From Ahaetulla prasina (lineage: Eukaryota > Chordata > Lepidosauria > Squamata > Colubridae), in the NCBI RefSeq assembly GCF_028640845.1, contig NC_080540.1, positions 160,168,438 through 160,232,437 of the forward strand: 64,000 nt of DNA, written 5' to 3'. The position numbers and the translations under genes were made by a program. The notes beneath the pieces are model-generated. The model saw nothing but the letters and a program-made list of their open reading frames with translations. It searched no databases and had not been told where the DNA came from. Below, piece by piece: positions 41,165 to 51,696 of the stretch (within the stretch, counting starts at the first letter, position 1; the number at the start of each line of letters is the position of its first letter).

Positions 41165-42260
41165 GCTGGAAGGGAACTTGGAGGTTCCCTGCTTAAAGAA
41201 GGAAACCTTATACCATCTTGATCAAATGGCTGTCCATTCTAAATTTGAAAACCTCCAGTGATGAAGCATCCAGTACTCCAAGAGGCAAGCTATTCCATTG
41301 ATTAACTGTTCTCACTGACAGAAAAATGCCTCTTAGGTTGAATCTCAGTTTAACAAGCTTCCACCCATTATTTCTTGTCCTGCTCTCTGGAGAATATATC
41401 AATTTCCTCTTGTTTGTGACCACTCCTCAAGTACTAGAAGTACTAGAAGACAGTTATCATGTCCCCTTCATCCTTCCCTTTGATAGGCTGGACATACCGA
41501 ACTCCCTCAACCATTTATCATACGATTTAGACTCCAGACCCTTTATTATCTTTGTTGCTCTTCTCTGCAAACTTTCTAGGGTCTCAGCATCCTTTTTGTA
41601 TTGTGGTGACTGGAAATATATGCAGTATTCCAAGTGTGGCCTCACCAATGCAGTATAAAGTGGTATTATCATGTCCCGTGATCTTGATGCTATCCCTCTG
41701 TTGATGCAATCTTGGACTGCATTGACTCTTTCAGCAGCTGCAGCACAATGCTGCTTCAGACTTAAGTGGTAGTCCGCTAAAACAGGGGTCTCCAACCTTG
41801 GCAACTTTAAGACTTCTGGACTTCAACTCCCAGAATTCCTCAGCCAGCTTTGCTGGAAGTTGAAGTCCAGAAGTCTTAAAGTTGCCAAGGTTGGAGACCC
41901 CTGCACTAGAACATCTAGATCTCTCTCGCAGTTACTACTTTTGGGACACATACTTGATACCTGGGCATTTGGTTTTTCCTGCCTAAGTGCAGAAGCTTAC
42001 TTTTCTCACCAGTGAACTGCATCTTGTTGGCTAGGGCTCAATGCTCAAGTCTGTCAAAATCCTTCTGAATCTTGAGTCTATCTTCCAAAGTGTTAGCAAT
42101 TCCCTCCAGCTTGGTGTCTATGAATTTGATCAGTTTCCCTTCTATCCCCTTGTTTAGAACATTTATGAAAATGTTGAAGAGTACTTGGCCCCAATACAGA
42201 AGCTTGTGGTTCTCCACTGCATGCTTCCCTCGATGTAGTTGTAGTTCCATTGTGAACTAC
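41165..42260 (-). pseudogene. CR1 LINE reverse-transcriptase remnant
   Basis: Minus-strand patches read GQVLFNIFINVLNKGIEG, TKLEGIANTLEDRLKIQKDF, then INRGIASRSRDMIIPLYTAL, VRPHLEYCIYFQSPQYKKD and RTVNQWNSLPLGVLDASSLE, in CR1 order, ending in a catagaatcatagag-type tail. The frame is broken and interrupted by the family C element at 41783-41903. Confidence 0.75.
41783..41903. mobile_element. Palindromic hAT-like element, family C, inside CR1
   Basis: CAGGGGTCTCCAACC to GGTTGGAGACCCCTG, flanks cgctaaaa / cactagaa (6 of 8). Its insertion splits the CR1 remnant, so it is younger than that LINE copy. Confidence 0.75.
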
Positions 42261-43231
42261 ATGTTGGGTCCCGTCATCCTCAATGGAACTGCATCAACAT
42301 GGAGTTTTTTTACTTTAGTAAATTTTACTTGAATGCTTGGATACTTGGATGCTGTCTCATAGAAGTGACCTTAGTATGAAGTGAATACAGCCTCAAAATG
42401 GAAAAGGTAGGATTGAATATGACTTCCCCTCAGAAGGAGGACAAGGGCCTGGCAACGATTGGAAACTGAGGAAAGATAAGGACTGCAGTTTTCTGCCTGC
42501 CCAAGAATGGGTGAATAAATACTTCAGCTAAGCAGTGGAAGAAGACATTGATTAGTTGTCACTTCAGTCTGTTGTGAAAAGGGGTTTTCTTAATTCTTAA
42601 ATCTGGAAGGGGAAATCATTTTCTGTTGTGAGCCACAATCGCTAGAGGAAAATTTGGTCCAAATTGGATAAGTAGAGGAGACCTCACACATAGAGACAAG
42701 ATAACCTGAACTGATATCTGATTAAAGACAGGCATTGCTGATTCCACTGATTCCAATTTCCCCCCTAGAACCTGACTAAATTGAGTTCTGGAAAATTACT
42801 GTAAGTAATCCCAAAGCAAACTCTTGACTCTGCCAAAAATAACTAAACAAAAATGCAAATTGTAATTTGGGGATGTCCATTACTTGGTGGACTTGGAGTT
42901 TCAGAAAGAGAGCCAGTTAATCTGGTCTGAGGAGATTTTTTACCCCCTCCTTCAGCTCTCCAAGTCTTGCCCCACTCCTAAAGCCGCCATCTTACCCTGT
43001 TTCCCAAACCATGAACCTTCTCCCTCCCCCTTGACCCCATATTTTTAAAAGAATATTTATTTGTCGAGTACATATTAGATAATATATATAAGTATAACCA
43101 TGAATTGAATGCATAAAATGAATACAATAAAAGGGAACATTAGGACAGGGACGGTAGGCACCTGGTGCTCTTATGCATGCCCCTTTTTGCTTTCAAGAGC
43201 CGTGGGGGCTCAAGGCTGTAAGAAGCCTGTT

Positions 43232-43446
43232 ATTAACCAGCTGCCTGCAATTACTGCAGGTTCAAGCCCCATCAGGTCCAAGGTTGACTCAGCCTTCCAT
43301 CCTTTATAAGGTAGGTAAAATGAGGACCCAGATTGTTGGGGGCAATAAGTTGACTTTGTAAAATATACAAATAGAATGAGACTATTGCCTTACACACTGT
43401 AAGCCGCCCTGAGTCTTCGGAGAAGGGCGGGATATAAATGTAAACA
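43232..43446 (+). mobile_element. Second-family tRNA-derived SINE
   Basis: Contains gcaggttcaagccccatc (box-B-like), ggttgactcagccttccatc, aaaatgaggacccagattg and the end ccgccctgagtcttcggag, followed by (AAAC)n. 42330-43230 shows no recognised feature. Confidence 0.65.
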
Positions 43447-43493
43447 AACAAACAAACAAAAAACTCTTATTCCCAGTTAGGAGCTGTTACTGT

Positions 43494-43896
43494 ACAGATA
43501 GTCCTCGACTTACAGTAGTTCATTTAGTGACAGTTCAAAGTTACAACAGCACTGAAAAAAGAGACTTATGACCATTTTTCACAGTAATGACTAGCAGCAT
43601 CCCATTGGTATGTGATTTACATTCGGATGCTTGACAACTGACTCACATTTATGACAGTTTCAGTGGCTTGGGGGTGGTGGTCACGGGATCCCCTTTTGTG
43701 ACCTTCTGACAAGCAAAGCCAATGGCGGAAACCAAATTCACTTAACAACTATGTTACTAATTTAAGAACTGCGGTGATTCGCTTAACAAATGCCGTGAGA
43801 AAAGTTGTAAAATGGAGCAAACTCACTTAACAAATTTCTCACTGAACAACCTAAATTTGGGGCACAAGTGTGGTTGTAAGTTGAGGACTACCTGTA
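43494..43896. mobile_element. TA-type inverted-repeat element, family M
   Basis: Starts TACAGATAGTCCTCGACTTA and ends TAAGTTGAGGACTACCTGTA, with the standard family interior. Confidence 0.75.
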
Positions 43897-44658
43897 TATT
43901 CCCACCATCCTTGCTTTTCACCCATCCAATATAAGAATTCAGGGTTGCAATGGGTATTTTTAAGGCTTTCTTGCAGTCGACTCTTACAAAACATATTCTG
44001 GCAATGAGGTGTTTTGTTTTTTTCCTGCCATGCTCTAGTGTTGCTTTTACCTAATGCCTGGCCCAAACCTGGGATACCCTTACATTTTCCTCTGCTATTC
44101 CAGTGTTACATTTATATCCCCTCCCATTCCAACAGTGGTTAGCCATGTACATAGTCTGAACACTTGATCAGCCATTCTTTTAATGGTGCTGTTAAGCCCC
44201 TGGGAGGCGGGATTGGCCCATCTTTCTATTGGCTATTTTAAACAGATGTGGACACATCCCTTCTCCTCCTGAGCCCTATTCCACAGGATCATTCTGGTTT
44301 GTGAACAATAGGGGAATCTAGATTTCTCAAACCAGCGTCTCCCACTTCATTAACTTAACCCTGAGCCAATCGGCATTGTGGAAGTGTGGTTTAGAAAGAG
44401 GGATAAGCCCAATTAATCACATGTTGCAGAGGTAGAGCCAGTGGTTGGATTCAGTCAGTTCGCACCTATTCGGGAGAACCGGTTGTTAACTGTCTAAGCA
44501 ATTCGGAGAACCGGTTGTTGGAAGAAATCTTATTTTGTTTTTTTCCACTTTATAGGGCTAATCCTGTAAGGAAGGCAGAAAGGAAACATTCTGGTGTTGG
44601 TTCTAGCCTAATCTTTATTGCCCTGCTTATAGAAACTGCTTCTCTGGTTAACCCTTAT

Positions 44659-44848
44659 TGTTAGATTTGGGCAATAACGAGGCAGGAGACCAGGATAGTG
44701 ACAACAGCTCTTTACTATATGGTGAACCCAGCAACCCGGGCTGGGAAAACCCTCTCTTTATATACAGTTTAGCCGGAGGCTTCATCCAATCAGCAACGTG
44801 CTTTTTCCCGCTCAGTTTTCCCTCCACAACTCTTAAAGATACATTACA
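44659..44848 (-). repeat. 3' LTR of the Gypsy element
   Basis: 190 bp, TG...CA ends, identical by eye to the LTR at 49005-49194. A TATA-like tttatataca lies in the middle. Confidence 0.93.
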
Positions 44849-44861
44849 CTCCTTCCCTCCC
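44849..44861 (-). promoter_or_regulatory. Gypsy polypurine tract
   Basis: GGGAGGGAAGGAG on the element strand abuts the 3' LTR directly, the expected primer for plus-strand DNA synthesis. Confidence 0.8.
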
Positions 44862-44899
44862 AGAGAACACTTTACCCATATTTACATAGAATTTACATC

Positions 44900-46056
44900 T
44901 TATTTTTCAACGTAATCACGCAAGTAGACTGGGCGTCTCCTGACTCTTTCGGACCTGCGCAATTCATTTTCTGGGAGTGAGTCGAGCTGACCGGAGGGAC
45001 TGTTTGTTCCTCTCAGCTCCTCCTCTAGGCCATCCGGCCCTGGATTATTTGCAGAGCCGTCCCTGCTGTTTTCAGGAGGAACCGGTTGGCGTCGCTGGAC
45101 CTCCTGGAACTCAGATAAGTCCCGCATTTGCCCCGGGTTTGAGTCAGCTGTGTATTCAAACGTTTGATCATCAGGGCCTGTTTCATCTGATTCTGATTTA
45201 CCGGTTATGCGTTTCCTTATTTGGTCTATGTGGCGTTTCCATACCCGGCCATCCTCTATCTCTACTAGATATGATTTTGGTCCTGTTATTTCTAGGATTT
45301 TTCCTGCTAACCAGGTCGGGCCCTCGCTGTAGTTGTGTGCCCACACTAGGTCGCCTATTGCCATCCCTCTTGTTTTACCGTGTGCCCCTTTGTAACCGTC
45401 TGGTGTGTAGTTTGGGTTTAAACGGTCTAGTGGGCACCTAAGTTTCCGACCCATTAATAGCTCTGCCGGGCTGCGGCCAGTTGTTACACAGGGGGTTCTG
45501 TGTTGACGGAAGAATGTATCGATTTTTGTTTGCCAATCGCCTGGCCTGATTCTGGACAATGCTTCCTTTGCGCCCGAACGAAACGTTCTGCAAGGCCGTC
45601 GTCGCAGGGTGGAAAGGCGCCGAGAGGACATGTCGGATGCCCTCCTCTGCCAAGTACCCCTCAAACTGGGTTGCCGTGAATTGCGGGCCGTTATCGGAGA
45701 CTAAAGTGTCGGGCAACCCGTGGGTTACAAATAGGTGCCGAGGACTGAAATCACGGCCTCGGCTGTCATGGATCTCATGAGAATGATTTCCAGCCATTTG
45801 GAGTAGGCATCGACTACTACCAGAAAGGTTTGGCCGTGGAAGGGCCGCAAAATCGATATGGATCCTAGACCAAGGGCCCTGGGGTCTCTCCCATTCCCGA
45901 ATTGGAGCCGTTGGGGGTAGTGGTCTGACTCCTGGCAGGCCTGGCATTTCCTACCCTTTCAGCAATTTCCGTGTCCATTAAGGGCCACCACACATAGCTT
46001 CTCGCTAGACCCTTCATTCTCACGATCCCTGGGTGGCCTTCGTGAAGGAGATCCAA
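44900..46056 (-). pseudogene. Gypsy integrase, frame-broken
   Basis: Frames in order show an HHCC-region piece (LLHEGHPGIVRMKGLARSYV), the catalytic core with DFAALPRPN, VTHGLPDTLVSDNGPQFT and APFHPATT, and a long C-terminal part (ELLMGRKLRCPLDRLNP, GPTWLAGKILEITGPKSYLV, ERVRRRPVYLRDYVEK). They lie in different frames, so no complete integrase is encoded. Confidence 0.8.
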
Positions 46057-46196
46057 TACCTTTTCCTCAATTTCTCCGGGATCACCACTGATCCCCCATA
46101 GCAGGCACCCCTTGAGCTGAGAGTTCCCACGTTTTTACAAATTCTTTAAAACGCCACCGCGCAGGCCAACCTCTTGTACCCAACCAATTACAGTCC

Positions 46197-47294
46197 TTAT
46201 TGTAATGTCCTTATACGAGCCCGAGCCACCTCTTTGGATGTGACTGGGCCAGAGTCCAAAGAGTCAATTAGCAGAACTGGTGTCCCGGAGTGGGGTCTTC
46301 GATAGTCTCTGGTAACGGGCATCTGCTCAGGGCGTCTGCATGCCCTAATTCCTTCCCTGGCCGGTGTAGTAATTTGTAAGAATACGCTGCTAGGAAGATA
46401 GTCCATCTGGTCAGTCTGGGCGAAAGTGCCACGGCGTTGGTCGCCTGCCAACAGTCCTAACAAGGGTCTATGGTCCGTGATGATTTCGAAATCACGACCA
46501 AATACATATTCATGGAATTTCTTTACTCCGGAGACTATAGCCAAGGCTTCCTTATCAAGCTGGCTATAATTCCTTTCAGCTGATGACATGGTTCGGGAGT
46601 AATATGCAATAGGGGCTTCTGTGCCATTTGGCAACCTGTGGCTGAGCACAGCCCCCACCCCATAGGGAGATGCATCGCAGCTTAACACTAATGGCAGCGT
46701 GCCATTGTATTGGATAAGGAGGCTATCACTCGATAGGAGATTCTTTACCCCTTCGAATGCCCTAGCTTCCGCCTTTCCCCAAGACCATGCAGCCGTTTTT
46801 GCTAGTAGTTTATGAAGCGGCTCGGCTACTGTTGCCTTATTCCTTAAGAATACCGCGTAGAAATTGACCAGACCTAAGAATGCCTGCAACTCCGTTTTGT
46901 TCTTTGGAACCGGGGCCTTCCTGATGGCCCGTACCTTGCTTTCAGTGGGTGAATCCTTCCTGTCTATCCGTAGCCCAGGAATTCCACAGATTCAACCCCG
47001 ATCTGGCATTTGTTCAGTTTAACTGTGAGACCGCAGACCGGAAAATGCCCAAAACTTTTCGCAGCCTTACCCCTAATTCCTCTAGATTCTCAGCGGATAC
47101 CAGTACATCGTCAAAGTATGGTACCACCCTGGTAGTCCCTGCAATAGCCGCTCCATTAGGTTCTGAAATAACCCTGGAGCCACACTAACCCCAAACTGTA
47201 ACCGGGTACACTTAAAAGCCCTCTGTGAGTCACAATTGTCTGCGCTTGGCTGTGCTGCTATCTACAGGCAGCTGTTGATAGGCTTGGGCCAAGT
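46197..47294 (-). pseudogene. Gypsy reverse transcriptase/RNase H, frame-broken
   Basis: The first half (47294-46890) has no long frame. Then a 230-residue frame carries the RT thumb (AFLGLVNFYAVFLRNKATVA) and RNase H motifs LSCDASPYGVGAVLSHR, YSRTMSSAERNYSQLDKEAL and ITDHRPLLGLL. It ends in a further frame change near 46350. Confidence 0.8.
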
Positions 47295-48905
47295 CTAGCT
47301 TGGCAAAACTTGCCCTTGCCCCATTGAGTGCAGTAAGTGCTGTACCACCGGGCAGGTAAGCACTCTTTGCAACGCTTTGTTAAACATTGCCTTATAGTCA
47401 GCGCAAATCCGGACCGACCCGTCCGGTTTGACTGGTGTGACTATAGGGGTCTCCCACTTAGCATGGTCAACTGGCACTAGAATTCCCTGGTTTACTAGTT
47501 TGTCCAGTTCCCGGTCAATCCTGGGCTTTAGGGCGAACGGTACCCTCCTAGCCTTTAGACGGATAGGGGCAACTTGGGGGTCTAAGTTAAACGAAATAGG
47601 GGTCCCCGTGTACTTGCCCAGGCAGTCTCTGAAAACGTCCCCAAATTCCTTCGTGAGTGCGTCTTTGAGGTTGACTTCGTTTCTGAAGATTCCAGTCACT
47701 CCCATGCCCAATGCTCGGAACCAATCCAGTCCCAACAAGCTTGGCAGGGTCCCATCGACTATGGTGATGGGCAGAGTTTTCTTGTATTGTCCATACTCGA
47801 CGTGGACGGACGTTACCCCTCGAACAGGGATGCGATTCCCTTGGTAGTCTTGAATCCTTAATTTCTGTGTTTTCAGCTTGCGCTTTGCGATGGCGGGTAA
47901 GGCTTTTACGAGAGTGTCCCAGGACATGATCGTGATCGCTGAGCCGGTGTCCACCTCCAATCGACACGGCACCCCCTCGATCTTTGTTTTCGTAAAGATT
48001 TTCTTCTCTAGGCGTGTTGCTGCGTGACCCACTCTCACGACAGTCTGATTCAACTTCGCGCCTTTTTTGAATTGACCAATCACGGGCCGCTTCGCCGTTC
48101 CCGCGCTCTGGTTGGTCGGTTTGAATTTTTGGCAGGAAGGTTGGGGTGCTCGACAGACCTGTGCTAGGTGTCCCTTCCTTTCGCACCGCCGACAAGTTGC
48201 ATCCTTAAATCTGCATTGTTGTTGTTGGTGTTGCCCTCTGCAACTCGCGCAGTCACCCCGGTCTTCTTTCTCCGGCCTCCCGGTGTGGAAGACTCCTTCC
48301 TCCTCCTCACCGTCCGACTCGGCCTGGACCTCTTCATTGTGGACCGGGGTTGATTTCGCACCAGCCGTTGGTGCGACCTGCTTTTGTAGGGTTTCCGCCG
48401 CTTGGGTAGACATCTCATTAGCCCTGGCTTCATCCAAGGCGTTTGCCAGCGTCAAGTTGCTTTTGGACAGCAGCCGCCGTCGCAAACGGATGTCCCTGAC
48501 CCCACGAATGAGTTGCTCCAGCAATGCCTCGTCCAAGTCTCGGAACTCGCAATGGTTTTGGCTTTCCTCAGGGCTGCCATGTATGCTGATGGACTCGCCC
48601 TCTTGCTGCCTACGCTCCCTGAATCGGTACCGTTGCACATACTTGGACGGTGTTGGTGCATAATGGGCTTTCAATAGGGTCTGTAGGGTCTGCCACGGCA
48701 CCGATTGTACCGGCGTTGGCTCTGCCAACGATTCTGCAGTGTCGAAAACCTCTGGACCGCAGTGGCTCAGGAAATACGCTCGCTTCCTGTTGTCTGAGAC
48801 TCCTTGGAGTTCGTTCGCCTCGAGGAAACACTCGAAACGAGCCATGTATGACCCCCATTTTTCCTTAGCTGGGTCGAATGGTGCTGGCGGTGTGTAGCCG
48901 GACAT
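47295..48905 (-). CDS. Gypsy gag-protease-RT N-terminal ORF (truncated)
   Basis: A 536-residue frame starting MSGYTPPAPFDP. The N-terminal third is gag-like. Residues about 215-255 hold two cysteine/histidine clusters (CASC...C, then CRRCERKGHLAQVC), the nucleocapsid knuckle. The aspartic protease active site is VDTGSAIT with LLGLDWFRALG further on. The reverse transcriptase begins near VPVDHAKWETPIV and PDGSVRICADYK and is cut off shortly after by a frame change near 47300. In an intact element this frame would continue into the rest of pol. Confidence 0.85.
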   Translation of the reverse strand: MSGYTPPAPFDPAKEKWGSYMARFECFLEANELQGVSDNRKRAYFLSHCGPEVFDTAESLAEPTPVQSVPWQTLQTLLKAHYAPTPSKYVQRYRFRERRQQEGESISIHGSPEESQNHCEFRDLDEALLEQLIRGVRDIRLRRRLLSKSNLTLANALDEARANEMSTQAAETLQKQVAPTAGAKSTPVHNEEVQAESDGEEEEGVFHTGRPEKEDRGDCASCRGQHQQQQCRFKDATCRRCERKGHLAQVCRAPQPSCQKFKPTNQSAGTAKRPVIGQFKKGAKLNQTVVRVGHAATRLEKKIFTKTKIEGVPCRLEVDTGSAITIMSWDTLVKALPAIAKRKLKTQKLRIQDYQGNRIPVRGVTSVHVEYGQYKKTLPITIVDGTLPSLLGLDWFRALGMGVTGIFRNEVNLKDALTKEFGDVFRDCLGKYTGTPISFNLDPQVAPIRLKARRVPFALKPRIDRELDKLVNQGILVPVDHAKWETPIVTPVKPDGSVRICADYKAMFNKALQRVLTCPVVQHLLHSMGQGQVLPS

Positions 48906-48985
48906 CGCTGCTTTCCGCCCCTTGTTTGCTGGGTTCGCGTCTTCCTGGTGACTTCAGCTTTTTTCCTGGCGCTCTTAGCCTCGAG

Positions 48986-49003
48986 ATCCCATCCTCGTCG
49001 CCA
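48986..49003 (-). promoter_or_regulatory. Gypsy primer-binding site, tRNA-Ser(GCT)
   Basis: The plus strand reads ATCCCATCCTCGTCGCCA, which equals the 3' end of vertebrate tRNA-Ser(GCT) including CCA as I know it; the element strand is therefore an 18-base primer-binding site. It starts one base from the 5' LTR. Confidence 0.75.
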
Positions 49004-49004
49004 G

Positions 49005-49194
49005 TGTTAGATTTGGGCAATAACGAGGCAGGAGACCAGGATAGTGACAACAGCTCTTTACTATATGGTGAACCCAGCAACCCGGGCTGGGAAAACCCTC
49101 TCTTTATATACAGTTTAGCCGGAGGCTTCATCCAATCAGCAACGTGCTTTTTCCCGCTCAGTTTTCCCTCCACAACTCTTAAAGATACATTACA
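49005..49194 (-). repeat. 5' LTR of the Gypsy element
   Basis: 190 bp, TG...CA ends, no difference seen from the other LTR. On the element strand it is followed by one base and then the primer-binding site. Confidence 0.93.
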
Positions 49195-50238
49195 CTTATT
49201 ATATTGTAACAGCTAAGGTAAAGCGCCCATTGACGTGAGTGACCTTGAGTTGACTACGCCCACATGGTCACATGACCATTGAGCCACGCCTATCCAGCTG
49301 GACATTAGGGAGAGAACCGGTTGTTAAATTTTTTGAATCCCATCACTGGGTAGAGCTGCACAAAAACAGGAGGGACACTTGGCACTATAATGATCATTGC
49401 CACCAAATGTCTGATGCGCAGAACAACTGAAGGAGGAAGAGAAAGAGGCCTTGTCTGAATTTTTGGAGATTGATTTGAAATGAGTCTAGATAGACTAGCC
49501 TTCTGCCACCTAGCTCCCTTCAGAAGTTTGTAAGTCCTTAATTACAGTGATGACCATTGCAGGCCAACAGATTTGGTAGGTTTATGATTTGCGATATTTA
49601 AACAATTTTGGGAGTAGAATGTAGATAGACAACCATCTGACTCATAGAAGACAAACCTGGTGTTCCTGATAAAGGTAGTCATCCCCGACTTATGACCGCA
49701 ATTGAGTTCCAAAATTTATGTTGCTAAGCGAAACATTTATTAAATGAATTTTGCCCCATTTTATGACCTTTCTCACCACAGTTGTTAAGTGAATCATTGC
49801 AGTTGTTAAGTTAGTAACCCAGTTGATAAGCGAATCTGGTTTCCCCATTGACTTTGCTTATCAAAAGGTGATCACATGACAATGGGACACTGCAACCATC
49901 ATAACTATGAACCAGTTGCCAAGCATTTGAATTTTGACCATGTGACCATGGGGAGGGGGCTGCAACAGTTGTGTGAAAACGGTTCATAAGTCACTTTTTT
50001 CAGGGCTGTTGTAACTTTGAATGATCACTAAATGAACTTTTGTAAGTCATTTTGTAAATCCCTTTCATGGATTAATGCCTTGTCGTGGCGAAGGGGCTTG
50101 CGTAGCTCAATGAAGCTATGAGCTATGCCGTGCAGTGACACCCAAGACGGACAGGTCATAGCAGAGAGTTCTGACAAAACATAATCCACTGGAGAAGGAA
50201 ATGGCAACCCACTCCAGTATCTTTGCCATGAAAACCCC

Positions 50239-51696
50239 ATGGACAGTACAAAAAGGAAAAAAGATATGACGCCAGAAGATGAGCCCCTCAGGTCGGAAGG
50301 TGTCCAATATGCTACTGGGGAAGAGCGGAGGGCTAGTACTAGTAGCGCCAGAAAGAATGAAGCGACTGGGCCAAAGCCGAAAGGACGCTCAGCTGTGGAT
50401 GTATCTGGTGGTGAAAGGAAAATCCGATGCTGTAAAGATTTTTTCTCCATAGGAACCTGGAATGTAAGATCCATGAATCAAAGCAAGCTGGATGTGGTCA
50501 AACAAGAGATGACAAGACTGAACATCGACATCTTAGGAATCAGTGAACTAAAGTGGACAGGAATGGGCGAATTTAATTCAGATGACAATCAGGTATACTA
50601 CTGTGGGCAAGAATCCCTCAGAAGAAATGGAGTAGCCTTCATAATCAATAAAAGAGTAGGAAAAGCAATACTGGGATACAATCCCCAAAATGACAGAATG
50701 ATCTCAGTTAGATTCCAAGGCAAACCATTCAATATCACAGTAGTTCAAGTCTATGCCCCAACCACTGGTGCTGAAGAAGATGAAATTGACCAGTTCTATG
50801 AAGCCCTACAGCACCTGATAGAATTAACATCAAAAAATGATGTCCTTATCATCATGGGAGATTGGAATGCTAAAGTAGGAAGCCAAAAGATAACCGGAAT
50901 AACAGGCAAGTATGGCCTTGGAGTACAAAATAAAGCAGGGCACAGGCTGATAGAATTCTGTCAAGACAATACGATGGTCATAGCAAACACTCTTTTCCAA
51001 CAACCTAAAAGACGACTCTACACATGGACATCACCAGATGGTCAACACAGAAATCAGATTGACTATGTGCTTTGCAGCCAAAGATGGAGAAGCTCTATAC
51101 AGTCAGTAAAAACAAGACCAAGAGCTGACTGTGGCTCAGATCATGAGCTTCTCGTTGCAAAATTTAGGCTTAAACTAAAGAAAGTAAGGAAAAGCACCAG
51201 GCCACTCAGGTATGAACTAAATCATATCCCCGATGAATATACAGTAGAAGTGACAAATAAATTTAAAGAATTAGATCTGATAGACAGAGTGCCTGATGAA
51301 CTATGGACGGAGGTTCGCAACATTGTACAAGAGGTAGCAACTAAAACCATTCCAAAGAAAAAGAAATGCAAGAAAGCAAAATGGCTGTCTGAGGAAGCTC
51401 TGCAAATAGGTGAGGAAAGAAGGGAAGCGAAAGGCAAGGGAGAAAGAGAAAGATACACCCAGTTGAATGCAGAATTCCAGAGAATAGCTAGAAGAGATAA
51501 GAATGCATTCTTAAATGAACAGTGCAAAGAAATAGAAGAAAACAATAGAATAGGGAGGACCAGAGATCTATTCAAGAAAATTGGCGATATGAAGGAAACG
51601 TTTCATGCAAAGATGGGCATGATAAAGGACCAAAATGGCAGAGACCTAACAGAGGCAGAAGAGATTAAGAAGAGGTGGCAACATTACACAGAATAA
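50239..51696 (+). CDS. BovB endonuclease-region ORF
   Basis: A 485-residue open frame. The APE-type endonuclease motifs are in order: GTWNVRSMN, GISELKWTG (catalytic E), IIMGDWNAKVGS (catalytic D, N), RNQIDYVLCS and DCGSDHELLVAKF (catalytic D, H). After this comes the linker TIPKKKKCKKAKWLSEEA. It stops at TAA where related elements continue into the reverse transcriptase, so the stop is a nonsense change within the polyprotein. Confidence 0.88.
   Translation: MDSTKRKKDMTPEDEPLRSEGVQYATGEERRASTSSARKNEATGPKPKGRSAVDVSGGERKIRCCKDFFSIGTWNVRSMNQSKLDVVKQEMTRLNIDILGISELKWTGMGEFNSDDNQVYYCGQESLRRNGVAFIINKRVGKAILGYNPQNDRMISVRFQGKPFNITVVQVYAPTTGAEEDEIDQFYEALQHLIELTSKNDVLIIMGDWNAKVGSQKITGITGKYGLGVQNKAGHRLIEFCQDNTMVIANTLFQQPKRRLYTWTSPDGQHRNQIDYVLCSQRWRSSIQSVKTRPRADCGSDHELLVAKFRLKLKKVRKSTRPLRYELNHIPDEYTVEVTNKFKELDLIDRVPDELWTEVRNIVQEVATKTIPKKKKCKKAKWLSEEALQIGEERREAKGKGERERYTQLNAEFQRIARRDKNAFLNEQCKEIEENNRIGRTRDLFKKIGDMKETFHAKMGMIKDQNGRDLTEAEEIKKRWQHYTE

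Larger units (their letters stand above)
44659..49194 (-). mobile_element. Ty3/Gypsy LTR retrotransposon, structurally complete
   Basis: The 4536-bp element has two 190-bp LTRs, a 5-bp duplication cttat on both sides (44654-44658 and 49195-49199), a primer-binding site at 48986-49003 and a polypurine tract at 44849-44861. Read on the minus strand the order is gag, protease, reverse transcriptase, RNase H, integrase, which defines Ty3/Gypsy. The gag end has two knuckle-like cysteine clusters. The pol region is broken in several places, so this copy could not make its own proteins. Confidence 0.92.
44439..49348. mobile_element. hAT-like element interrupted by a Gypsy retrotransposon
   Basis: The outer element begins CAGTGGTTGGATTCA and ends TTGAATCCCATCACTG and is flanked by a perfect 8-bp duplication ggtagagc (44431-44438 and 49349-49356). 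Removing the inserted Gypsy element and one copy of its target duplication leaves about 369 bases carrying gagaaccggttgtt motifs. Confidence 0.8.

Noticed and set aside
48112..48663. 183-codon plus-strand frame within the Gypsy element
   Set aside because: Antisense to the gag frame that carries the knuckle motifs; no recognisable domain.
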